DNA from: Kuafuiihalomonas sp964477875
GTDB lineage: Bacteria; Myxococcota; Kuafuiibacteriia; Kuafuiibacteriales; Kuafuiibacteriaceae
Direction: 5' to 3'
DNA length: 19,418 bases
Assembly: GCA_964477875.1 (NCBI GenBank)
Contig: CAYZFR010000059.1
Coordinates: forward strand, 1-19,418
Positions 8,138 through 14,787 of this stretch are shown here, one piece after another. Every line of letters begins with the position of its first letter. The first letter of the stretch is position 1. The translations under genes were made by a program, and so were the position numbers. The notes beneath the pieces were generated by a model. That model searched no databases. It was not told the origin of the DNA and saw only the letters and a program-made list of their open reading frames with translations.

Positions 8138-9166
8138 TTGCTCGGGCCCCTGACCAGAGACCAGATCGAGTCGATCCTCTCGATGTATCGCCTCGACGCG
8201 CCGGACGCGTGGGCGTCGGAGCTGAAGGGCGGTGGAGAGGACGGCGCGCTGTACGAAGTGCGAATTCAGGACGCCGCCTACGTGCTTCGACTCCTGCAGC
8301 GCCGAACCGTCGACGAGATGACCTTCGAGAAGGATCTGCTCCTCCACTTGAATCGACTGGGATTTGCAGTCCCCCGTCTCCTTCAGAACATGGCGAAGGG
8401 TTCGTTCACGCCCTGGACCCGTCGCGGTCGCTACGTCTCGGTCTTCCGCTATCCCGAAGGCCGCGCCCTGGGCCGCTTCGAGATCCGGAGCCCCCACCTG
8501 CGTCGCCTGGGCGGATGGCTGGCCCGCTTCCACGAGGCGGCGTTGCCGATGGCCGATCGTCCCCGCGCCCGGGCTCGGACCACCCTCGATGGCAAGCTCG
8601 ACCGGCTGAGCCGTGCCATCGAGCGAAAGCGCATGGCCCGGCGCCATGCCCCGATGGTGGAGGAGCTGCGGGCGGCGTCGGCGGCGCTTCCGCCTCGAGT
8701 TCCACTGCCCAATGGCCTCGTTCATGGACGGCTGGGTCTGGGCTCGTTGCGCTTTGCCCGCAACGGTCGCTTGAGTGGGGTGACCGACTTCGAGACCGCT
8801 CACCGTGGCGCGCTGATCACCGATCTGGCCCGCGTGATCACCGAGTGGTGCTGGTGTCCCGACGCCGAGGGAGATCAGGGGCCTTCGGGGACCTTTCGCC
8901 TCGAGCGACTGCAAGCTTTCCTGCGCAGCTACAACGAGACCCGGCCGCTGGTGCGGGAGGAGTGGTCGGCGCTCGAGCCCGAGATTCGCCGGACCTGCAT
9001 TCACGAGGCCGCGGATCGCCTTCTTCAGCACGAGCTGCGACCCCGCAGTCCGGCCTATCGCGACCCGCGTCACTATGTGGCCCGCCTGCGCGCCGACCTC
9101 GACGGGCTGGGCCACCCCTCGTCTTGTGAGCGTGCCCCGACCGGGCTAGCCTCCCACCTCCAGTGA
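8138..9166 (+). CDS. APH / homoserine-kinase-II-like protein with degenerate catalytic loop (probable pseudokinase)
   Basis: The product is about 342 residues with the choline-kinase/aminoglycoside-phosphotransferase fold, closest in style to homoserine kinase II (ThrB). It opens LTRDQIESILSMYRL, then an N-lobe with YVLRLLQRR, and a C-lobe with GLVHGRLGLGSLRF (196-206) followed by LSGVTDFETAHRGALITDLARVI. In active members the loop is HGDxxxxN; here the catalytic Asp is Arg198 and the Asn is Ser203, while the metal-binding Asp of the IDF/DFE motif is kept (D217). Phosphotransfer is therefore doubtful. The start is set at TTG 8138, which matches where the family begins and where the predicted transcript begins; ATG at 8183 is possible. 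The gene ends GTGA overlapping the hybrid kinase, so the two are translationally coupled. It could be a substrate-binding or regulatory partner of that kinase; this is inference. Confidence 0.8.
   Translation: MLGPLTRDQIESILSMYRLDAPDAWASELKGGGEDGALYEVRIQDAAYVLRLLQRRTVDEMTFEKDLLLHLNRLGFAVPRLLQNMAKGSFTPWTRRGRYVSVFRYPEGRALGRFEIRSPHLRRLGGWLARFHEAALPMADRPRARARTTLDGKLDRLSRAIERKRMARRHAPMVEELRAASAALPPRVPLPNGLVHGRLGLGSLRFARNGRLSGVTDFETAHRGALITDLARVITEWCWCPDAEGDQGPSGTFRLERLQAFLRSYNETRPLVREEWSALEPEIRRTCIHEAADRLLQHELRPRSPAYRDPRHYVARLRADLDGLGHPSSCERAPTGLASHLQ
9124..9152 (+). promoter_or_regulatory. candidate internal promoter of the hybrid kinase gene
   Basis: TTGTGA (9124-9129), 17 bases, TAGCCT (9147-9152), then 10 bases to the GTG start at 9163. 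It lies within the last codons of the APH-like gene. Geometry is the same as at tatD and at the APH-like gene, implying a leader of about 3-4 bases. The kinase could thus be made alone as well as with its neighbour. Confidence 0.5.
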
Positions 9167-10773
9167 CCGAGCCGCAGAAAGTCTTGGCCGTCGAGGACGA
9201 CGCCGTCGATCGTCTCAGCGTCCAGCGAGGGCTCGAGCGGAACCGAGAGTTTCAGGTCATCACGTCCGAGGATCTGGCTTCGGCCTATCGCTTGGTCGAC
9301 TCGGAGAACTTGACCGCCGCCGTCGTCGATTGGAGCCTCCCCGACGGAAACGCCCTCGACTTTCTCGCTCGCCTCGAGGGTCGAGCCATTCGCCTTCCGG
9401 TGGTGGTGCTCACCGGTCACGACGACGATCAGCGGGCACGGATCGCCCTCGAGAAGGGCGCCCAAGATTATCTCATCAAGGGTGAGTTCAAGCCCGACAG
9501 TCTCGTCCGCGCCATTCGCTACGCGGTGGAGAGAAAGCGCTCCGAGGAGTTGCGCACGCGCCTTCACCACGCGGATCGTCTGGTCGCACTCGGCAACTTG
9601 GCAGCAGGAATCTGTCACGAAATCAATAACCCGATGGCGTGGCTGCTCGCGAACATGGAGTTTCTGCGGGAACAGGTGCAGCGGCTGCCGGTCGGAGACA
9701 GCGAAGAGCTCATCCGCGACTGCCTGGAGATGATCGACGAGTCCGAGACCGGTCTTCGGCGCATCGCCCGCACCGCATCGGCGCTGCGAGAATATGCTCG
9801 CCTGAACTCCGACGTGGCAGAGGACGTCGACATCAACCGCGTGCTTCGGGACTCGACCCGGATCGCGGGGCATGACGCCCGGCACCGAGCCGAGTTCCAG
9901 CTGGAGCTCGGCGAAGGTTTGCCCCTTATTCGGGGAGACGCTGCGGCGCTACAGCAGGTGTTCATCAACCTCATCATCAACGCGACCCAGGCCCTGGACG
10001 AAGCTCGGGGGGAGCGTCCGATCATTCGGGCCTCGAGCGCGGTCCAGGGCGGGGAGTTGGTGGGCGCGGTCGAGGACTCGGGGCCCGGCATTCCCGAGTC
10101 ACTGCGCAGCGAGATCTTCGCGCCTTTCTTCAGCACCAAGCACCGCCACCAAGGCACCGGTCTCGGGCTCCCCATCGCTCGAGACATCGCGATTCAGTTC
10201 GGCGGTACGCTCAGCGTCGGCGACTCCGAACTAGGAGGCGCTCGCTTCGAGGTCCGACTCCCGATCAAGGTGCCCTCGGCCGTCGAGCCCTCCTGGCCGG
10301 CGGAGGACCCCTCGCTCCCACGCCCGGTCGAAGGGGCCCGGGTGTTGGTGATCGACGACGAGCCCTCCATACTTCGGATGGTAAAGCGCTCGCTACGGGG
10401 TCATCGAGTCGACGTCGCAGAGACGGTCGAGGCGGGCCTCGCCCTGGTGTCATCGACCGACTACGACGCCATCCTGTGTGACTTGAACCTGCGCCCGGGC
10501 TCGGGGGCGGACTTTCATGACGCGCTGCTCGCGCAACGGCCCGAGATGCTGCGGCGCCTGACCTTCATGACCGGCGGGGCGGTCTCGCCGAGCCTTCGCC
10601 GCTTCGAAAAAGACGCCGACGTGAGCTGGCTTCGAAAGCCCTTCAGCCGTCGAGACCTGCTGGAGGTCGTGCAGCGAGTGCTCGGCCTCAAAGGCCCGCC
10701 GTCAGAAGCCAACGACCGTCTTCCTCCCGGCGGAAGCGAAGCCGAGTTCGGTCCGCCCTCGTTTCCCACTTGA
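9163..10773 (+). CDS. soluble hybrid histidine kinase, REC-HisKA-HATPase-REC
   Basis: The product is 536 residues with no membrane segment. The N-terminal receiver has acidic pocket E11/D12/D13, acceptor D56, T84 and K106. The dimerisation domain carries the phospho-accepting H152 in ICHEINNPMAW. The ATPase domain shows the N box (QVFINLIINATQAL), G1 (VEDSGPGIP), F box (FAPFFSTK) and G2 (GTGLGLPIA). A second receiver runs from about residue 392 (VLVIDDEPS; acceptor D440; T in FMTGG; K492). All phosphorelay residues are intact, so input comes through REC1 and output may pass to REC2 or to an unlinked regulator; no DNA-binding output domain is present. The GTG start overlaps the upstream stop in GTGA. 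The last 28 codons form a low-complexity tail that overlaps the convergent lipoprotein gene by 86 bases. Confidence 0.95.
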   Translation: MTEPQKVLAVEDDAVDRLSVQRGLERNREFQVITSEDLASAYRLVDSENLTAAVVDWSLPDGNALDFLARLEGRAIRLPVVVLTGHDDDQRARIALEKGAQDYLIKGEFKPDSLVRAIRYAVERKRSEELRTRLHHADRLVALGNLAAGICHEINNPMAWLLANMEFLREQVQRLPVGDSEELIRDCLEMIDESETGLRRIARTASALREYARLNSDVAEDVDINRVLRDSTRIAGHDARHRAEFQLELGEGLPLIRGDAAALQQVFINLIINATQALDEARGERPIIRASSAVQGGELVGAVEDSGPGIPESLRSEIFAPFFSTKHRHQGTGLGLPIARDIAIQFGGTLSVGDSELGGARFEVRLPIKVPSAVEPSWPAEDPSLPRPVEGARVLVIDDEPSILRMVKRSLRGHRVDVAETVEAGLALVSSTDYDAILCDLNLRPGSGADFHDALLAQRPEMLRRLTFMTGGAVSPSLRRFEKDADVSWLRKPFSRRDLLEVVQRVLGLKGPPSEANDRLPPGGSEAEFGPPSFPT

Positions 10774-11146
10774 GCCCGGACGGGTAATCGTTCTGAACGC
10801 GAATTTCGTAGAAGATGTCGGCGTAGGCCGTGTTCTCGTCGACCTCGATCATGTCGACTCGGACGTCGACCCGCATGCGCCGGGTACGGCTGAAGTTCTC
10901 GTGCAGCGTGTTCGAGAGCTGGCGGTAATCGTAGTCGTCGTCGTCGCTGCTGTTGCCGTTGCTCTCGTAGTAGACGGGGCTGACCAGGTCGAGGACTGCG
11001 TCGGCGTCGAGACTTTGGAGCGCGTCCCTGTACTCCTTGACGAGTTGCAGGATCTCTCGATTTTCCTTCGTGTCCTTGATCTCGGTGTCACCGATCGTGG
11101 AGTGGGCGCAGCCCACCAGCAAGGACAGGAGCAAAGCGCGCTTCAC
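10688..11146 (-). CDS. small lipoprotein, NTF2/SnoaL-like fold suspected
   Basis: The product is 152 residues and begins MKRALLLSLLVGC: a short signal with lipobox LVGC, so it is probably lipidated at C13 and anchored in the envelope. The mature part (ENREILQLVKEYRDALQSLDADAVLDLVSPVYYES ... VQNDYPSGLKWETRADRTRLRFRREEDGRWLLTAGL) has the helix-then-curved-sheet pattern of NTF2/SnoaL-like (DUF4440-type) proteins, with an unusual acidic stretch SSDDDDYDY. The GTG start (11146) overlaps the peptidase TGA stop as GTGA, so it is coupled to the peptidase gene and transcribed after it. A longer open frame upstream has no protein-like character. Function is not known. Confidence 0.8.
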   Translation of the reverse strand: MKRALLLSLLVGCAHSTIGDTEIKDTKENREILQLVKEYRDALQSLDADAVLDLVSPVYYESNGNSSDDDDYDYRQLSNTLHENFSRTRRMRVDVRVDMIEVDENTAYADIFYEIRVQNDYPSGLKWETRADRTRLRFRREEDGRWLLTAGL

Positions 11147-13410
11147 GGCGCTCTTGTGACATCGAATGGGATGTCTGGCCAGTTCCGCCTGAACTTCACC
11201 CGCCGCAGGGCACGGTCGCGCTCCGACTCGACCTCGAATGGCAGCGCCTCGCCCCGCAGACTGCCAAAATGGCGAAGCGCCGCTTCGTAGTCTCCCTCTT
11301 CCGCCGCCCAGCGCCCCAGCATCAGCTTTACCTCCCAGGCGAGGGGCGGCGGGAGCGCTTCGACGGCAGCCAGTTGACGACGAGCTTCGTCTCGCGGCGC
11401 TCGCCGGGCCCACAGATAGCGCAGCAGATCGAGCTCGGGGTGGGCCTCGACCAGCGACGGCAGGCGCGCGCTCGCTTCCCCGCCTTCGGTGCGTCCGAGC
11501 AGGTAGTCCCGCAGCCACGCTTCTCCGGACACGCTAGGGGGGTTCAGCACCCCCCTAGAAGCGAGGGCCGCGTGCCGCGCCGTCTGCAGGCGCAGCCCGT
11601 CGAAGCGGGTTTGGGCGTCGGCGAGCCGAGCGTAGGCCAGGGTCGCTTCGACGAGCCGCCCCTCGATCCAATCGACGCCAGCCAGGATCTCTCGGGCCTG
11701 GACGTGGGTCGCCTCGGCGGCGGTGCTGGTGAGGACGAAGCGAGCCAGCTCGCCGGCGAGCTCGGTTCGACCGGCCTTCAGCGTGGCTCGAGCCAGGCGC
11801 AGATGAGCACTCGGCTCGGGGTAATAGTCGAAGGCTTGGTCGAGGCGCAGCCGGGCGGTGACGAAGTCACCCCGGCGCTCGGCCTCGACCGCTTCGCGAT
11901 GAAGCGCCGCCGTGACGTGCGGGCAGCTGCGACGGAAGATGCTGGGCCGCTGATGCCGGGCCTCGGCCGCCCGGCGCGCCATCGGGTCCAGCTGAACCGC
12001 CGCTTCCAGCCAGCGCCGCCATCCTTTCTCCCACCGCCGGAGCGCGTCCGGGGCGAAGCCTCCAGCGCCGTAGGCGCTTCGGATCACTTCCGGGCCGTGT
12101 TCGGCGCGCACCCAGCGAAGGAAGGAGCCGGCGACGGCGTAGGCCCGGGTCGAGGCGACGCTCCAGAAGCCGGTGGGGGACATGATCCGGGCCGGCGAGG
12201 GGGCGAGGCCGCGTTCGAGCAAGAAGGCGCTGGACTGGTGATGGTCGTAGGGCCCGACGTCCTCCTCCGTCGCTTCCGCCAAGCCCTCCACCAGGCCCAT
12301 GTCGACCCAGAGGCCCCAGCGAGCAGGGACTCGGAGCAGACCGCGTCCCCACTGGGCGGCGAAGACGTGGGCGAGCTCGTGACCCAGGGTGGGGTGGGGG
12401 GTCCGGACTTCGTGGACGTGAAGCTCGAGCGCCCAGGGCCGGGCGATCTGGGTTCGGCTCGCCCCCATCAGTCGCCCTTTCTCGGCCGCGCTTCGGTGGA
12501 CATAGCTTCGGATCCGGCCGTTGGGGGCTTCGCCGAACCAGGCTCGGAGGCGTTGCCAGTGGTACTCGTGGTCTCGGACGAGCGCCGCCACCTCTTCGTC
12601 CTTCGTCTCCCGCGGAAAGAAGATGTCGAAGTGAGGCGTTTGGGCGTGGCCGCCGAGGGCCCGCTGGATGCGCTCGGCGCTGGTCTCGAAGCCGAAGGCT
12701 TCGCCTCGACGGTGGAGCTGAAGCCCGGTCAACGCGAGGCCGATCGCGACCACCAGCGGCACCGTTCGGGCTCGGCCGCCTTCGAAGGCTCGGCCCAGGG
12801 CCACGAGGGCGAGGCTGTAGAGGACCCCGATGCCCCGATGGGCGACGAGGGCCGTGCTCGGCTGGACGAGCTCGTCGTACAGAGATCCGGGCCACCAGCC
12901 GAGGACAAGGCTGAAGGCGAAGATCTGGGGCTCGCGGTAGGCGTGGACGAGCGTCGCGGCCAGATCGAGGAGGACGATGGCGAGGGCCCCCAACCACCAG
13001 CGTCGGCCCAGCCCTCGCTGCAGCCACATGCCGAGGCTGATGCCGAGGGCGCCGACGGTCCCGGGGATGAGGAGGAAGAAGACGGCGCCCTCGCCGGGGT
13101 CGCAGGGCTGGCGCCACCACTCGACCAGCAAGCCCCCGGCGGCCAGGGCGGCCACGCCGACTCCGTGCAGGGCCAGAGCGCGGAGCCAGGCATCCAACCA
13201 GCCGAGCCGGGGCGTGAGTCGCTCCACCGCCGCCGCTCCCAGCGCCGGCCCGGTGGCGGCGGCGACCAGCCCTCCGGCGAAGGCGCGCTCGAAGCCAAAG
13301 TCCCGATATAGCGGCACGAAAGACAGACCCAGCGCCGCCAGCAGCCAGAGGGCCCCGACGGCGAGGACGCGGCGGTCCTCGAGGTAGTCGTTCCAGCTCG
13401 GCGGGCTCAT
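11143..13410 (-). CDS. multi-pass membrane gluzincin metallopeptidase (MA-clan) with C-terminal helical repeats
   Basis: The product is 755 residues. The N-terminal third is hydrophobic with roughly seven membrane segments. A zinc-peptidase domain follows with HELAH (344-348) and a downstream EGLAE (E375), the arrangement of gluzincin 'peptidase MA' families: two His ligands, catalytic Glu and a third Glu ligand. The preceding stretch HFDIFFPRETKDEEVAALVRDHEYHWQRLRAWFG resembles the usual N-terminal region of those domains. Residues from about 525 on are TPR-like helical repeats. The peptidase domain could face either side of the membrane; topology was not computed. ATG at 13410 (MSPPSWNDYLEDRR) is chosen over an ATG ten codons upstream, which has no better ribosome site. 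It is divergent from the SDR gene by 41 bases and coupled to the small lipoprotein gene. A perfect hairpin lies in frame at 11534-11558. Confidence 0.85.
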   Translation of the reverse strand: MSPPSWNDYLEDRRVLAVGALWLLAALGLSFVPLYRDFGFERAFAGGLVAAATGPALGAAAVERLTPRLGWLDAWLRALALHGVGVAALAAGGLLVEWWRQPCDPGEGAVFFLLIPGTVGALGISLGMWLQRGLGRRWWLGALAIVLLDLAATLVHAYREPQIFAFSLVLGWWPGSLYDELVQPSTALVAHRGIGVLYSLALVALGRAFEGGRARTVPLVVAIGLALTGLQLHRRGEAFGFETSAERIQRALGGHAQTPHFDIFFPRETKDEEVAALVRDHEYHWQRLRAWFGEAPNGRIRSYVHRSAAEKGRLMGASRTQIARPWALELHVHEVRTPHPTLGHELAHVFAAQWGRGLLRVPARWGLWVDMGLVEGLAEATEEDVGPYDHHQSSAFLLERGLAPSPARIMSPTGFWSVASTRAYAVAGSFLRWVRAEHGPEVIRSAYGAGGFAPDALRRWEKGWRRWLEAAVQLDPMARRAAEARHQRPSIFRRSCPHVTAALHREAVEAERRGDFVTARLRLDQAFDYYPEPSAHLRLARATLKAGRTELAGELARFVLTSTAAEATHVQAREILAGVDWIEGRLVEATLAYARLADAQTRFDGLRLQTARHAALASRGVLNPPSVSGEAWLRDYLLGRTEGGEASARLPSLVEAHPELDLLRYLWARRAPRDEARRQLAAVEALPPPLAWEVKLMLGRWAAEEGDYEAALRHFGSLRGEALPFEVESERDRALRRVKFRRNWPDIPFDVTRAP
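11534..11558. repeat. perfect inverted repeat inside the peptidase gene
   Basis: CTAGGGGGG (11534-11542) and CCCCCCTAG (11550-11558) form a 9-bp perfect stem around the 7-base loop TTCAGCA. It is translated as part of SRGVLNPPS between two helices of the repeat region and keeps the frame. It resembles a terminator stem but has no T-run on either side. It could be a short palindromic element inserted in a loop-coding spot, or chance. Confidence 0.6.
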
Positions 13411-13451
13411 GAGGTCTGGTCCGTCGCCGCCCGAGCACATATGGGCCGGGC

Positions 13452-14288
13452 ATGCTTCGAGACTACTTTGGTGGAAAGCACGTCCTGGTCACCGGCGGCT
13501 CGAGCGGGATCGGCGAGGCCCTGGCCCGCCAGCTGGTCGATCTCGGCGCTTCGCTGACGCTCATCGCGCGGAGGGAAGGGCCGCTTGCAGACGTGAAGTC
13601 GGCCCTGGAGGGCCGAGGACCAAAGATCCGCACCCTGCCCCTCGACGTCGCGTCGCAGGCCGGCGTCGAGGCCGCGCTGCCGCCGCTGCTGGAGGCTCAC
13701 CCGCCCGACATGCTCATCAACAACGCCGGCATCGCAACGCCGGGCCGCTTTCTGGAGCAGGACCCGGCCGAGTTCCGGCGCCACATGGACGTGAACTACT
13801 TCGGCATGGTCCATATGACCCGGGCCGTGGCGCCGCGGATGGTGGCGCGGGGCGGGGGCCACATCGCCAACGTCGGGTCGCTCCTGTCCGTCATGGGGAT
13901 CTACGGGTACGCGGCTTACGCCGCCTCGAAGTTCGCTATGCAGGGTTTCACGGAGTGCGTCCGGGGGGAGCTCAAGGCCGCGGGGATCCGGGTGACCATG
14001 CTCCAGCCGCCGGACACCGATACGCCCCAGCACGCGGCCGAGCTGGCGATCATGCCCCCCGAGACCCGGGCCATCGCCGGCTCGGTGAAGATGCTCTCGG
14101 CCGAAGACGTGGCCCGGGCGCTCCTGGAGGGCATGGCGCGAAATCGCTTCGAGGTGATCCCGGGCCTGGAGGGCCGGGCGACGGTGGCGGCGCATCGGGT
14201 CTTGCCTGGCCTGGTCCGCTGGGTCTGCGACCGCTCGCAGCGCAAGGCCGAGAGGCCTCGACCGGGGTCGGGCGGAGGTCTAGCCTAG
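13452..14288 (+). CDS. short-chain dehydrogenase, 3-ketodihydrosphingosine reductase-like
   Basis: This 278-residue Rossmann-fold NAD(P)H oxidoreductase has TGGSSGIG (14-21), NNAG (90-93), S143 and the catalytic Y156-x3-K160. It carries the substrate-side sequence PPDTDTP followed by E...PPETRAI and a later EDVARALLEGM stretch, the same order as in eukaryotic 3-ketodihydrosphingosine reductase (KDSR: PPDTDTP, ETR, EQVAK). This suggests reduction of 3-ketosphinganine in sphingolipid synthesis; other SDR roles remain possible because no serine palmitoyltransferase is in the window. The C-terminal region (VAAHRVLPGLVRWVCDR) is amphipathic and may touch the membrane. ATG at 13452 is the only good start; no clear ribosome site is seen. 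The DUF192 gene starts one base after its stop. Confidence 0.88.
   Translation: MLRDYFGGKHVLVTGGSSGIGEALARQLVDLGASLTLIARREGPLADVKSALEGRGPKIRTLPLDVASQAGVEAALPPLLEAHPPDMLINNAGIATPGRFLEQDPAEFRRHMDVNYFGMVHMTRAVAPRMVARGGGHIANVGSLLSVMGIYGYAAYAASKFAMQGFTECVRGELKAAGIRVTMLQPPDTDTPQHAAELAIMPPETRAIAGSVKMLSAEDVARALLEGMARNRFEVIPGLEGRATVAAHRVLPGLVRWVCDRSQRKAERPRPGSGGGLA
14258..14286 (+). promoter_or_regulatory. weak candidate promoter of the DUF192 lipoprotein gene
   Basis: TCGACC (14258-14263), 17 bases, TAGCCT (14281-14286). The first in-frame ATG (14290) is 3 bases away, the second (14296) 9 bases away. If transcription starts near 14293 only the second ATG could be used. The -35 box departs from the TTG of the other four examples. 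Confidence 0.35.
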
Positions 14289-14289
14289 G

Positions 14290-14778
14290 ATGCCGATGGG
14301 GCGCGAAGCCTGCTCGTGGATGGGGCTCCTGGTGCTCGCCGGCTGCGTCGGCGCGCCCGCGGGCTCGGGTGACTGCGGCGCAGGCGAGGATGCCATGCGT
14401 ATACCGGTGAGGATTCAGGCCGAGGACGGGCCGGTGGTCATCGAGGCCGAGGTCGCGGACGACCCTGCCGAACGATCCAGGGGCCTGATGCATCGGACCT
14501 GTCTCGGCGACCGGCGGGGCATGCTGTTTCTCTTTCCCCGGGCCGCTCAGCAGGCTTTCTGGATGAAGAACACCCTCATCTCCCTCGACATGATCTTCAT
14601 CCGCTCCGACCGGACCGTGCTCGGCGTGGTGGCGGAGGCGGAGCCCGAGACCCTGACCTCTAGGCGGGTGCCGGGGCGCTCTCAGTTCGTGCTCGAGATC
14701 GCAGGCGGTGAGGCGGCGCGGCTCGGTATCGAGGCGGGGCAGCGGGTGGAATTCATGGCCCCCGTCCCCGAGCGCTGA
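14290..14778 (+). CDS. DUF192 family lipoprotein
   Basis: The product is 162 residues, with signal MPMGREACSWMGLLVLAGC and lipobox LAGC (C19). The mature domain matches the DUF192 (COG1430) pattern: RIQAEDGPVVIEAEVADDPAERSRGLMHRT, GMLFLFPRAAQQAFWMKNTLISLDMIFI and a closing RLGIEAGQRVEF. DUF192 proteins are small envelope or extracytoplasmic beta proteins with no established activity. ATG 14290 and ATG 14296 are both possible starts; the signal peptide works with either. It follows the SDR gene by one base and precedes the next gene by nine. Confidence 0.9.
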   Translation: MPMGREACSWMGLLVLAGCVGAPAGSGDCGAGEDAMRIPVRIQAEDGPVVIEAEVADDPAERSRGLMHRTCLGDRRGMLFLFPRAAQQAFWMKNTLISLDMIFIRSDRTVLGVVAEAEPETLTSRRVPGRSQFVLEIAGGEAARLGIEAGQRVEFMAPVPER

Positions 14779-14787
14779 CGGCTCAGC

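Noticed and set aside
11269..13311. 680-codon open frame antisense to the membrane peptidase gene
   Set aside because: Composition is rich in Gly/Arg/Pro/Glu without motifs; the opposite strand has membrane helices, HELAH and repeats.
13411..13451. Divergent promoter between the peptidase and SDR genes
   Set aside because: A CATATG lies 8 bases before the SDR start, but no TTG-like -35 is at the right distance, and 41 bases leave little room.
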